The notes under the pieces: generated by a model | The model's input: only the letters and a program-made list of their open reading frames with translations | Databases searched by the model: none | What the model was told of the DNA's origin: nothing | Position numbers and translations under genes: made by a program | In this document: positions 1-8,048 of the stretch, piece after piece | Position numbering within the stretch: position 1 is the first letter of the stretch | Layout of the letters: each line of letters begins with the position of its first letter | Source of the DNA: DATFYM01 sp035315065 | Lineage (GTDB): Bacteria; Acidobacteriota; Terriglobia; UBA7540 | Reading direction: 5' to 3' | Assembly (NCBI GenBank): GCA_035315065.1 | Contig: DATFYM010000206.1 | Coordinates: forward strand, 1 to 25,212 | DNA: 25,212 nucleotides

Positions 1-68
1 GGCCCCGTCGACTAATAAGCTCTGAGGGTCACGGCAAGGAGGCTTTAGACGCGAAGAGAAGAGAAATC

Positions 69-103
69 AAAAAGTAAAAAGCAAAAATGAGCAAGCAAAA
101 ATG
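69..103. repeat. A-rich heptamer tandem array
   Basis: Five 7-bp units follow one another: aaaaagt, aaaaagc, aaaaatg, agcaagc, aaaaatg. The array lies in the gap before the first gene. Bases 1-208 otherwise show no credible gene; the minus-strand reading frames over it are low-complexity and lack any recognisable domain. See the other 7-bp arrays in this window. Confidence 0.8.
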
Positions 104-139
104 AAGGCGCGTGACACGTCGAGAGGATTCGTGCGTTCT

Positions 140-167
140 GATGGCTGATGGCTGACGGCTGATGGCT
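140..167. repeat. Heptamer tandem array (gatggct x4)
   Basis: Four contiguous 7-bp units: gatggct, gatggct, gacggct, gatggct. This is the second heptamer array in the same gap, with a sequence unrelated to the A-rich one at 69-103. Confidence 0.9.
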
Positions 168-319
168 GGTAGCGAGGAGAAAGCACGAATGTCACCAAAA
201 ACAGGAGCTTGAATGGTAGTATTTCGATTGCTGAATTGGGACGGCGGCAAGCAGCCTTTGCAATTCGCCGTCTGCTTTGTTGTTTCGCAGCCAAGGACGT
301 CTCTCATAATGGTGACCCA

Positions 320-1987
320 ATGTCTCGACCCACTTCTCTCATCCCGACAGCCTCAAACCTGATCGCGGCCGTATGTGTCGCGATGGCTGCATTTTCCGTA
401 ACCGTGGCCGTGGCTGCCTCGCCGCGGGAGATCTCTTTCGTGCAGTCAGCGGAGGTGGTGGACGCCTACGATCTCGTCGAGATCACGGCCCGGGTGGCTG
501 CCCCCGACGTATCGAATCCCTTCACCGGCGCGGCGCTCGCTGGGTGGTTCGAGCGCGCGGACGGGAGCCACAGGTGGCAGGTGGAGGGCTTCTGCGATGC
601 CGAGGACGGCAGCGTCTACCGCATCCGGTTCATGCCTCCTTCGCCCGGTGAGTACCGCTACTCCGTCGTGTACAAGCAGGGCAGCTTCGAGAAGGCGACC
701 ACGGGATCGTTTCGTGCCCGCGACGGCCACCGGCGCGGTCCGATTCGAGTGGATCCGCAATACCCCTGGCACTTCATCTGGGAAGGCACCGGCGAGCATT
801 ACTTCTTCAACGGCACCACCGCTTACTGGCTGATGGGATGGAAGGACGAACGGGTCATCGATTACAGCATCGAGAGGCTGCACAGGTTGAAGATCAATCG
901 CCTGCGGGTGACGATCGCCGGGAGGACGAACCTATTCTATGGCGAGCCGGTGATGGTGGGGGACAACTTCACCGTCTACATCGCGCCGTGGAAGGCGGAA
1001 AACGCCGGCGATATCTACCGTCCCGGATTCGATTACACGCGCTTCCAGGTGCCGTACTGGCAGAAGTTTGATCGCGCCCTGCGGTTTGCCCGCGACCGCG
1101 ACATGACCGTGTCGCTCGTTCTCGACATGAACGACGGTCGGGTCCACCCCGCCGCCGGCAGCGAAGACGAGCACCGCTTCATTCACTACGCGGTGGACCG
1201 CTTCGGCGCCTTCTCCAACATCACCTGGGACATGGGCGACGACCTTGATAGCTTCCGCAGTGACGCGTGGACGCACGAGACGGGAACGCTGATCAAACAG
1301 TGGGATCCGTACCGTCATCTGGCCACCAGCCATCCCGTGGACAATATCCACCAGGACCGAACGTCGGATTGGTTTGATTTCACGTGTTTTCAGGAGTGGT
1401 CGCGCAGCCAGCACGCTTTCATGCTGGAGGAGCGCCGTAAGCAGCAGCAGACCGGCCGCATCATTCCGCAAACCAACGAGGAGTACGGCTACGAGGATCA
1501 CTACCCGCTTTGGGCGCATGGCCTCGGCTCCGAGTCGGCCGACACCCTTCGGCGCACGGCGTGGGACATCGTGATGGCGGGCGGGTACCAGACCGCCGGC
1601 GAAAGCGCGCGCCGGGGAACGAACATCTGGCCTGATACCGGCGGCGGCTGGATGAACGGCCGCGGCGACGACACCATGACCATGTTCATAGGCTATGGAC
1701 GCATGGTGGATTTCTTCACCGGCTTTGAGTGGTGGAAAACGGAGCCGCACGATGAACTGGTGGATAACGGCAACTACTGCCTCGCCCAGCCGGGGAAGAT
1801 CTACGCCGTCTATCTGCCGGCCGCCGGCAAGGTGACGGTTAAGCTCGAGCCCGGCCGTTACGCGGCGTTTTGGTTCGGGGCCCTCACGGGTGAGAAGATC
1901 GCGCTGCCTGAGGTCGAAGGTCCGCTGTGGACTTCGCCCGAGGCGCCCGACCGCAACGACTGGGCGCTGCTGCTCTTGCGACAATAG
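320..1987 (+). CDS. Secreted DUF5060 / glycoside hydrolase-like protein
   Basis: Probable exported carbohydrate-active enzyme of 555 residues. I chose the ATG at 320, not the in-frame TTG at 209. The 320 start opens directly into a signal peptide (MSRPTSLIPTASNL, then a hydrophobic stretch ending in VAVAAS) and has GGTGA five bases upstream. The first ~130 mature residues resemble the Ig-like DUF5060 domain. A TIM-barrel-like middle follows (PWHFIWEGTGEHYFFNGTT; a WDMGDD segment near residue 300). The NEEYGYED segment at residues 386-393 is a good candidate for a catalytic acid. The C-terminal ~90 residues (YAVYLPAAGKVTVKLEPG onward) look like the beta-sandwich found at the end of DUF4038/apiosidase-like proteins, often annotated as putative collagen-binding. 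The substrate is unknown. It is separated by 122 bases from the next gene, and no carbohydrate operon is visible. Confidence 0.8.
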   Translation: MSRPTSLIPTASNLIAAVCVAMAAFSVTVAVAASPREISFVQSAEVVDAYDLVEITARVAAPDVSNPFTGAALAGWFERADGSHRWQVEGFCDAEDGSVYRIRFMPPSPGEYRYSVVYKQGSFEKATTGSFRARDGHRRGPIRVDPQYPWHFIWEGTGEHYFFNGTTAYWLMGWKDERVIDYSIERLHRLKINRLRVTIAGRTNLFYGEPVMVGDNFTVYIAPWKAENAGDIYRPGFDYTRFQVPYWQKFDRALRFARDRDMTVSLVLDMNDGRVHPAAGSEDEHRFIHYAVDRFGAFSNITWDMGDDLDSFRSDAWTHETGTLIKQWDPYRHLATSHPVDNIHQDRTSDWFDFTCFQEWSRSQHAFMLEERRKQQQTGRIIPQTNEEYGYEDHYPLWAHGLGSESADTLRRTAWDIVMAGGYQTAGESARRGTNIWPDTGGGWMNGRGDDTMTMFIGYGRMVDFFTGFEWWKTEPHDELVDNGNYCLAQPGKIYAVYLPAAGKVTVKLEPGRYAAFWFGALTGEKIALPEVEGPLWTSPEAPDRNDWALLLLRQ

Positions 1988-2109
1988 GCCCTCGAAAACG
2001 TACCTACAGGGTCGTTCGACCGCCGAAGACGAAGCGCCCCCGAGGAGTCCGGTGAAACTCAAAGTTGTAGTTTCTCGTACTTCTTAACAGGGACGGAGAG
2101 GAGGGTGAA

Positions 2110-2583
2110 ATGTACTGCGGGAAGTGTGGCACACAAACTCAATTAGGGCAGACCTTCTGCAATGTGTGTGGCGAGCCGCTGGGCGCAGCGCCGACGTACC
2201 GCGTGGAAACCCGCCTGGAGCGCCACGTGAAGGTGCTCGGTATCCTGTGGCTGGCGATCTCGGCGCTACGGCTGATTCCGGGCCTCGCGATCCTGTCTTT
2301 CGGCGGTTATGCCATGCGGTTCGTTCCTTTTAACTTCCGGGGATTCGTCGCGCCGTTGGCGGCAACCATCGGCGTGCTGCTGGCCGCGAGTGGCGTCGCT
2401 GGGATTGCTGCCGGATGGGGATTGCTCGACCGTCGCCCCTGGGCGCGCGTCCTGGCGCTGGTGATGGGGGTCATATCCCTGATCCATGTGCCTTTCGGCA
2501 CGGCACTAGGGATATACACGCTGTGGGTGCTGCTGCCCGGCGAATCCGAGCAGGAGTATCGGCGGCTGTCGCGGGCCGCGTAA
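2110..2583 (+). CDS. Zinc-ribbon membrane protein
   Basis: Small membrane protein of 157 residues with an N-terminal zinc ribbon: CGKCG at residues 3-7 and CNVCG at 17-21, giving two CxxC knuckles 10 residues apart. Three hydrophobic segments follow, at about residues 42-70, 78-105 and 112-145, separated by charged turns (ERHVK, DRRPW). This is the common layout of zinc-ribbon domain proteins in which the cytoplasmic ribbon is attached to a DUF-type membrane domain; no enzymatic motif is visible. A strong Shine-Dalgarno (GGAGAGGAGGG) precedes the ATG, which supports the start. The function is unknown. It stands alone between the DUF5060 gene and glnA. Confidence 0.8.
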   Translation: MYCGKCGTQTQLGQTFCNVCGEPLGAAPTYRVETRLERHVKVLGILWLAISALRLIPGLAILSFGGYAMRFVPFNFRGFVAPLAATIGVLLAASGVAGIAAGWGLLDRRPWARVLALVMGVISLIHVPFGTALGIYTLWVLLPGESEQEYRRLSRAA

Positions 2584-2916
2584 GAAGGTGTGAGCGTTGA
2601 GAACAGAAAAGGCCACCATCAAGGCGGAGGCGCAGAAGAGGGAAAGAGACCACAGGCGGATACCATCTTTTCCCCGATGTTCCCCGTTCTTCTCGGTGCT
2701 TCGGTGTCTCCGCGTTGGAACTTCCTCCGGAATTGCTCGGCAGGTTCTGAGCCTTTCCGAAGAGCAGGGCGGTAGAAAGGGTCGGGTGGCGAATAGGGCT
2801 CTGAAACTGGTCTTGACGAATCTTCCCCCGTCACGATATGTTGACCGGCTCGGAGTCTATCCCAAGCACATCTGCTTCTGCTTATCACACGCAGAAGACA
2901 TTTTTATGGAGGCCCC
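2584..2916. other. glnA upstream gap
   Basis: This 333-base gap has no convincing gene. It holds a segment at about 2684-2720 rich in cggtg/ctccg words, similar in style to dispersed intergenic filler. At 2875-2905 there is a hairpin (CTTCTGC at 2875-2881, GCAGAAG at 2891-2897) followed three bases later by TTTTT, lying just upstream of the glnA ribosome binding site. A TTGACC hexamer occurs at 2841-2846, but no well-spaced -10 partner was found. Confidence 0.5.
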
Positions 2917-4326
2917 ATGAACGCCAAGACCGTACTTGAGTTTGCCACCAACAACAACGTCAAGATGGTGGACATTCGCTTTACCGATCTGCCGGGGTTG
3001 TGGCATCACGTGTCCTATCCCCTTCACGAGCTCGACGAAGGATCGTTCGAAGACGGCTTCGGAATGGACGGTTCCAGCATCCGCGGCTGGGCCGCAATTC
3101 ACGAGAGCGATATGCTGCTGGTGCCCGATCCCTCGTGGTACATGATCGACCCCTTCCTTGACACACCGACGCTGGTGATGATCGGGGACATCATCGATCC
3201 GGTGACCAAGCAGCACTATCTGAAAGACCCCCGCGACGTCGCGAAGAAGGCGGAGAACTATCTAGCCTACACGGGAATCGCGGATACCGCTTATTTCGGC
3301 GCGGAGGCGGAGTTCTTTATTTTTGACAACGTCCGCTTCGACCAGGCGCAGCAGCACGGCTATTACTTTATCGACGCCGAGGAAGGGCGCTGGAACTCCG
3401 GGCGCAAGGAGGATAACCTCGGCTACCGCCCCCGTTACAAAGAAGGCTACTTCCCGGTGCCGCCCACCGATCATTATCAGGACCTGCGCAGCGAGATGGT
3501 GCTGAAGATGGAGCAGGTGGGCTTGGACATCGAGTGCCACCACCACGAAGTAGCCACCGGCGGCCAGTGCGAAATCGACCAGCGCTTCCGGTCGCTGGTG
3601 AAGTCAGCCGACGGTATGATGCTTTACAAGTACGTCATCCGCAACACTGCCTATCAGTACGGCAAGACGGTGACCTTCATGCCTAAACCCCTCTATCAGG
3701 ACAACGGTTCGGGGATGCACACGCACCAGAGCTTGTGGAAGGAAGGAAAGCCGCTCTTCGCCGGCGATCAGTATGCCGGGCTCAGCCAGATCGCTCTGTG
3801 GTACGCTGGCGGGCTGCTGAAACACGCTCCCGCGCTCGCGGCCTTGATCGCGCCCACCACCAACTCCTACAAGCGGTTGGTGCCGGGCTTCGAGGCGCCC
3901 GTCAATCTCGCTTATTCGCGGCGGAACCGCAGTGCCGCGGTCCGCATCCCGATGTACTCGGCTAGCCCCAAGGCCAAGCGCCTGGAGTTCCGTCCGCCCG
4001 ACCCGTCGTGCAATCCTTACCTGGCTTTCGCCGGTATGATGATGGCCGGACTGGACGGCGTGGAAGGAAAGTTCGATCCGGGCGAGCCGCTCGACAAGGA
4101 TATCTACGACCTCGGCCCCGAGGAGATGAAGGCTGTGCCCTCGATGCCCGGGTCGCTGGAGGAGTCCTTGCGCGCCCTCGAAAAGGACCACGACTTCCTG
4201 ACCAAGGGCGACGTGTTCAGCGAAGAGTTGATCGAGACCTGGATCGACTACAAGATGAAGAACGAGGTCCAGGCGGTCAACACTCGACCCCATCCGTACG
4301 AGTTCGCGTTGTATTACGACATATAG
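2917..4326 (+). CDS. glnA: Type I glutamine synthetase
   Basis: Cytoplasmic enzyme making glutamine from glutamate, ammonia and ATP; it is the main entry of ammonia into metabolism. The product is 469 residues, the usual length for the GSI-beta dodecamer subunit. Visible signatures are the beta-grasp D-G-S-S-I segment (FGMDGSSIRGW), the metal-site stretch FGAEAEFFIFD, the HHHEVATGGQCEID block, GSGMHTHQS, the KRLVPGFEAPVNLAYSRRNRS region and the RLEFRPPDPSCNPYLAF end of the active site. DKDIYDLGPEE carries a tyrosine at residue 397, which aligns with the adenylylated tyrosine of enteric GlnA. A GGAGG ribosome binding site lies five bases before the ATG. The enzyme that would modify it, GlnE, is the next intact gene downstream. 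Confidence 0.98.
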   Translation: MNAKTVLEFATNNNVKMVDIRFTDLPGLWHHVSYPLHELDEGSFEDGFGMDGSSIRGWAAIHESDMLLVPDPSWYMIDPFLDTPTLVMIGDIIDPVTKQHYLKDPRDVAKKAENYLAYTGIADTAYFGAEAEFFIFDNVRFDQAQQHGYYFIDAEEGRWNSGRKEDNLGYRPRYKEGYFPVPPTDHYQDLRSEMVLKMEQVGLDIECHHHEVATGGQCEIDQRFRSLVKSADGMMLYKYVIRNTAYQYGKTVTFMPKPLYQDNGSGMHTHQSLWKEGKPLFAGDQYAGLSQIALWYAGGLLKHAPALAALIAPTTNSYKRLVPGFEAPVNLAYSRRNRSAAVRIPMYSASPKAKRLEFRPPDPSCNPYLAFAGMMMAGLDGVEGKFDPGEPLDKDIYDLGPEEMKAVPSMPGSLEESLRALEKDHDFLTKGDVFSEELIETWIDYKMKNEVQAVNTRPHPYEFALYYDI

Positions 4327-4411
4327 GAAGTTGCTACTTGCTGGTCGTCGCGTGTCAATGAGCCGGCCTGACGGCCGCGGCGCCGGCAAGAGTAACTTTG
4401 GCAGAGACGTC

Positions 4412-4434
4412 GGGGCGGGCACGAAGCTCGCCCC
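4412..4434 (+). other. GC-rich stem-loop after glnA
   Basis: Arms ggggcgggc (4412-4420) and gctcgcccc (4426-4434) pair with one G-U wobble around the loop acgaa. The structure is 86 bases past the glnA stop. There is no following T-tract, so it is not a canonical intrinsic terminator; it may stabilise the 3' end or be incidental in GC-rich DNA. Confidence 0.35.
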
Positions 4435-4557
4435 GGTGTACGTCGCGGTGCGCCTCGTACCGGGCGGGATAACACCACGGTGAGGTTTGACACGCCGAAC
4501 TGCTTTGGGGCGCCCGGCGCGGTTGCGCGCCGCACGACGGCATGATAGCATGGTGTC

Positions 4558-4825
4558 ATGAAGCAATCGATGACCGCACCGATCGACGACGCCGAGCTCA
4601 AGGTGGTAGGGAAGAGCGGTCAGATTTCCCTCGGTAACGTTATGCCGGCAGGACGCTACGTCTCGAGCGGTTCAACGACGGACGCATCGTGCTCACGGCT
4701 GTCAGGATGGTTCCCGAGAGCCAACTGTGGACCATCGAGGCGCCCCACCGTTCCCGCATTGAACGAGGACTTGCTTGGGCGTCGGAGACGCGACCGGAGG
4801 AGACGGACATCAATACTCTTTATCT
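4558..4825 (+). pseudogene. Frameshifted antitoxin-like gene
   Basis: Two frames together read as one small antitoxin-like protein. The first, from the ATG at 4558, gives a run containing AELKVVGKSGQISL and AGRYV. A one-base loss near 4660-4662 then moves the continuation (LERFNDGRIVLTAVRMVPES, then QLWTIEAPHRSRIERGLAW, ending near ETDI) into the next frame. The KVVGKSGQISL-AGRYV-DGRIVLT pattern resembles small AbrB-like or RelB-like antitoxins of type II toxin-antitoxin pairs. That family call rests on memory of the pattern, not on a search. No toxin partner is visible downstream, so this is either an orphan relic or a single-base sequencing error. The rest of the 4327-4918 gap is otherwise without a gene. 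Confidence 0.55.
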
Positions 4826-4905
4826 CGCTCCACCCCGATCACGATTCCGCGTACCAGCCGTAACGCCCACAAGACAACGAGCTACTGACCACCGACGACT
4901 CCTTG

Positions 4906-4911
4906 TATAAT
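4906..4911 (+). promoter_or_regulatory. Consensus -10 box seven bases before glnE ATG
   Basis: A perfect TATAAT ends seven bases before the ATG at 4919. A possible -35 (CTGACC, 4885-4890) sits upstream with a short 15-base spacer. No Shine-Dalgarno lies between the box and the ATG (the sequence is tccaaaag). If used, transcription would start at or within a base or two of the start codon, giving a leaderless glnE mRNA. Confidence 0.55.
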
Positions 4912-4918
4912 CCAAAAG

Positions 4919-7918
4919 ATGCAACCTGAGTTTTCCCGAGTGCCTTTCCGGGACGCGGCCAAGGCGAAAAGCAATATCGAGCGCCTGACGCAGAAGCTGG
5001 CCTCCTCGGTGATGGGGCCGCTGGCTTCGCTACTCATGCCGTCGCCCGATCCGGACGGAGCGTTGAACCTGTTGGACCGCTACGTCCAAGGGTGCCCGCC
5101 GGAGGTGCTGGGCGCCATCGCGCGTACACCCACCGCGCTCACGTATCTGGTGGCGGTCTTCGGGTACAGCACCTTTCTGGCGGAAACGCTTCTGGCAGAG
5201 CCTGCGCTGGCGGTGCAGTTCGCGCGCGATCGCAACTTTACCAAGCTCAAGTCGCAGGAAGATCTGCTGCAGGACTTCGCCCGCTTCACGACTACCAATC
5301 CCGATCCCTGGCTTTCGTCGCAGTTGGCGCGGTTCAAGCGGCGGAACTATCTGCGCATCGCGCTGAAGGATGTGCTCGGCCTCTCCACGCTGGGGGAGAC
5401 GACGCTCGAACTCTCGTCCCTGGCCGACGTGATCCTCGCTAATGCACTAAGCTTCAGCGACCAGGAATTGAGCAAACGCTACGGCAGGCCGCAGTTCCGT
5501 GACCCGCAGGGAAGGATCGCGCGCAGCGGCTTCAGCATCGTTTCGCTGGGCAAGCTGGGCGGCAATGAGCTGAACTATAGCTCGGATATCGACCTGCTCT
5601 TTCTTTACTTCCGCGACGGTGAGACCTCCGGGGGCGCGGAGCGCAGTTCGATCATTGCCAACAAAGAGTACTTTGTGCGTCTGGCTCACGCCGTAACGCG
5701 AACCGTGACCCAGACCACACCCCACGGGCAGGTGTTCCGGGTCGATCTGCGCTTGCGGCCCGAAGGCGAGCAGGGGGACCTCGCGATTTCGCTGAAGTCG
5801 GCGCTCGAATACTACAAGCACCGCGCCCGCGACTGGGAACTGCAGATGTTGATCAAAGCGCGCCATTCGGCCGGCGACGTCCGACTCACGCGCGACTTCT
5901 TGCGCGGCGTCGAGCCATATGTCTACGGCGCAGCGACGGATTTTGCCGCCGTCGAGAGCGTCCTGTGGGCTCGCGAAAAGATTTCTCCGAGACTGCGCGA
6001 GAGCCGCGGTGCCGCCATTGATGTCAAGCGCCACCGGGGCGGCATCCGCGACATCGAGTTTCTCACCCAGTGCCTGCAGCGGCTCTATGGCCGTGATGAT
6101 CGCTGGGTCCGTTCTGGCGGCACGCTGCATGCGTTGCGCAAGCTGAACGACAAGGGTCAACTGGGGGACCGAGAGTTTGCCGACCTGACCACGAGTTACG
6201 AGTTTCTCCGCCAGATCGAGCACTGCGTTCAACTCGACCGCGGCCAGCAGACGCATCGGCTTCCAGCCGACGCGGGGGCGCTCGACCGCCTGGCGCGTCG
6301 CGTCGGACCGGATGGTACCGGCCGCGGCTCCCGCCCCGGCCCGGCTTTGCTCGACCGATTGCAAAAAACCTTCGACCGCGTGGACGAAATCTACCAGCGC
6401 GTCATCCACCCGCGCGCCGGGGCCGTTTCCCGCGCCACTTTTGGGCTCCAGCCGCCGCCCGCCCTGCCTGGGGACCAGGGCTCCCATTCCTATGCAGCGA
6501 CGCTGAGCTTTCTCGAGGTGCAAGCCCCGGACCTAGCGGCCGTGGTGAGGGACGCCTCCCTTTCGGAGCGCGCCCGGCCGGCCGTCGCCCGATTGTTTGC
6601 AGCCTTGCTGGGCACGGCGGAACGATTCGCTCTGGCTCGACACCAGCCGCAGCAATTGAGGTGCGCACTGGAAGTCATGGCGACGAGCGACTACTTGGCT
6701 GAATTGCTCATACGTCATCCTGAAGACTTGCTGGCTCTCGACTCGATGGGCCCCGCGTTCCTCGATCCCGTGAGCGTCACAGCGGAAGCCGAGTCGGCGC
6801 CAGCGGACCAAATGGAGATCCCTCTCGATCGCGCGTTGCGGCTCTCGCCCCCGGAGCCGTTCCCATGGGCAACGGAAGGCAACCTGGACCTCCGCCAACA
6901 GATGGCTTTGCTCAGGAAACAGTACAGGGCGGGCGTGATGGCTCTGGGGGCACGCGATGTAACCGGCTTCGATTCGGTCTTCGCCTCGCTGGCGCGTTGG
7001 TCCGCGCTGGCTTCGCAGGCGGTAGCCACAGCCCTGCGCGTCGCGGCCAGCCCGCCGGGGGGCACGAAGACGGAGATGCCGCTGGCCGTGCTCGGGCTGG
7101 GACGACTCGGCTTGCAAGAGTTTGACTTGGGTTCGGACGCGGACTTGGTCTTCGTAGCTCCCGCCGGAGCATTACGTGACGACATTGCTCGCTGGACTCA
7201 TTTCGCAGAGAGAACCATCGAGATATTATCCAGCTACACGAGTGACGGTACCGTTTTCGCCGTGGACACCCGCTTGCGCCCGCGCGGCCAAGAAGGAGAT
7301 CTGGTGGTGACGGAAGATGCACTCTCAGGCTATGTCGCCAGGGATGCACATGTTTGGGAGGCCCTGACTTACTTGAAGGCTTGTCCCGTCGCCGGCGACC
7401 GCGAGCTGGGCGCACGGGCAGTCCAGCGGCTGCTTCTCGGCGTATTCGACCGTTTCGCTGGTTATCCGCAACTTGAGACTGAACTCCACCAGATGCGGCG
7501 TAGACTGGAAAGAGAAGTCCTGGTCCCGCCGTCGAACACCAAGACGGCGCCGGGCGGATACTACGACGTGGACTTTGCGGTCTCCTACCTTCGCCTGCGT
7601 CATCGCGTGGAACTTCCTGCGGGCGCCAATTCACCGGAGCAGGTCGCGGCCCTTCGAGGCATGGATTTGATTGACGCCGCCGATGCACGCACGCTCGCTG
7701 ATGGCGCGGCCTTCCTGCGCTCAGTCGATCACGCCATCCGGCTGGCCACTGGGAGAGCGGCCGACGGTCTGCCCGAACATGTTGGCCACGCTGAAGCGGT
7801 TGAGGATCTTGCCGGCCGATGGAGACTCACCGTTGCGGGCGAATCCCTGGCGCAGCGTTTGCGCGAGACCCAGCAAGAAGTGCGGTACGTCTATCGCCGG
7901 CTGGTGGAGTCCGAGTAA
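4919..7918 (+). CDS. glnE: Glutamine synthetase adenylyltransferase/deadenylylase
   Basis: Bifunctional enzyme that attaches AMP to, and removes it from, the regulatory tyrosine of GlnA, tuning glutamine synthesis to nitrogen status. It has 999 residues, close to the ~950 of enteric GlnE, with the expected two nucleotidyltransferase halves. The first is GFSIVSLGKLGGNELNYSSD near residues 203-225, with a DLRLRPEGEQGDLA strand. The second is LAVLGLGRLGLQEFDLGSDA near residues 720-740, with DTRLRPRGQEGDLV. Both halves keep the paired aspartates (SDIDLLF, SDADLVF) needed for metal binding. A GlnD-UR_UTase-like helical segment follows each, as in RGGIRDIEFLTQ and GGYYDVDFAVSYL. It is encoded 592 bases after glnA with only a relic gene between. 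The PII partner (glnB) and glnD are not in this window. Confidence 0.97.
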   Translation: MQPEFSRVPFRDAAKAKSNIERLTQKLASSVMGPLASLLMPSPDPDGALNLLDRYVQGCPPEVLGAIARTPTALTYLVAVFGYSTFLAETLLAEPALAVQFARDRNFTKLKSQEDLLQDFARFTTTNPDPWLSSQLARFKRRNYLRIALKDVLGLSTLGETTLELSSLADVILANALSFSDQELSKRYGRPQFRDPQGRIARSGFSIVSLGKLGGNELNYSSDIDLLFLYFRDGETSGGAERSSIIANKEYFVRLAHAVTRTVTQTTPHGQVFRVDLRLRPEGEQGDLAISLKSALEYYKHRARDWELQMLIKARHSAGDVRLTRDFLRGVEPYVYGAATDFAAVESVLWAREKISPRLRESRGAAIDVKRHRGGIRDIEFLTQCLQRLYGRDDRWVRSGGTLHALRKLNDKGQLGDREFADLTTSYEFLRQIEHCVQLDRGQQTHRLPADAGALDRLARRVGPDGTGRGSRPGPALLDRLQKTFDRVDEIYQRVIHPRAGAVSRATFGLQPPPALPGDQGSHSYAATLSFLEVQAPDLAAVVRDASLSERARPAVARLFAALLGTAERFALARHQPQQLRCALEVMATSDYLAELLIRHPEDLLALDSMGPAFLDPVSVTAEAESAPADQMEIPLDRALRLSPPEPFPWATEGNLDLRQQMALLRKQYRAGVMALGARDVTGFDSVFASLARWSALASQAVATALRVAASPPGGTKTEMPLAVLGLGRLGLQEFDLGSDADLVFVAPAGALRDDIARWTHFAERTIEILSSYTSDGTVFAVDTRLRPRGQEGDLVVTEDALSGYVARDAHVWEALTYLKACPVAGDRELGARAVQRLLLGVFDRFAGYPQLETELHQMRRRLEREVLVPPSNTKTAPGGYYDVDFAVSYLRLRHRVELPAGANSPEQVAALRGMDLIDAADARTLADGAAFLRSVDHAIRLATGRAADGLPEHVGHAEAVEDLAGRWRLTVAGESLAQRLRETQQEVRYVYRRLVESE

Positions 7919-7930
7919 GCCCACGATCCG

Positions 7931-7958
7931 TGGCGGATGACAAGTGGCGAGTCTCGAG
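7931..7958. repeat. Heptamer array, left arm of fold-back
   Basis: Seven-base period units tggcgga, tgacaag, tggcgag, tctcgag begin 13 bases after the glnE stop. Bases 7938-7952 (tgacaagtggcgagt) are an exact 15-bp inverted match to 8003-8017. Confidence 0.8.
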
Positions 7959-7996
7959 CGAAAAAGGAAACGAAGGGCAACTTAATGAACGTCCTG

Positions 7997-8024
7997 CTCG
8001 CCACTCGCCACTTGTCACTCGTCA
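7997..8024. repeat. Heptamer array ctcgcca/cttgtca, right arm
   Basis: Four contiguous units: ctcgcca, ctcgcca, cttgtca, ctcgtca. Bases 8003-8017 pair with 7938-7952, so the glnE-phosphatase gap can form a 15-bp stem with a 50-base loop. The third unit supplies the TTGTCA -35 hexamer of the promoter annotated at 8012-8040. Confidence 0.85.
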
Positions 8025-8040
8025 CGGTCTCGGAGATAAT
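8012..8040 (+). promoter_or_regulatory. Near-consensus promoter for the SpoIIE phosphatase gene
   Basis: TTGTCA (8012-8017), a 17-base spacer, then GATAAT (8035-8040): five of six consensus bases in each hexamer with ideal sigma-70 spacing. The predicted start point is at about 8046-8049, on or next to the ATG at 8049. A GGAGA lies at 8032-8036, but it overlaps the -10 box and would not be transcribed from this promoter. Confidence 0.55.
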
Positions 8041-8048
8041 CAGTCGCG

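Noticed and set aside
29..307. Minus-strand frames of 92 and 75 residues before the first gene
   Set aside because: Low-complexity translations through heptamer arrays, with no ribosome binding site or domain.
2841..2869. TTGACC as a glnA -35 element
   Set aside because: No -10-like hexamer at 16-18 bases spacing.
2597..2920. 107-residue plus-strand frame ending in the glnA start
   Set aside because: Passes through repeat-like intergenic DNA and has no recognisable domain; kept only as part of the leader observation.
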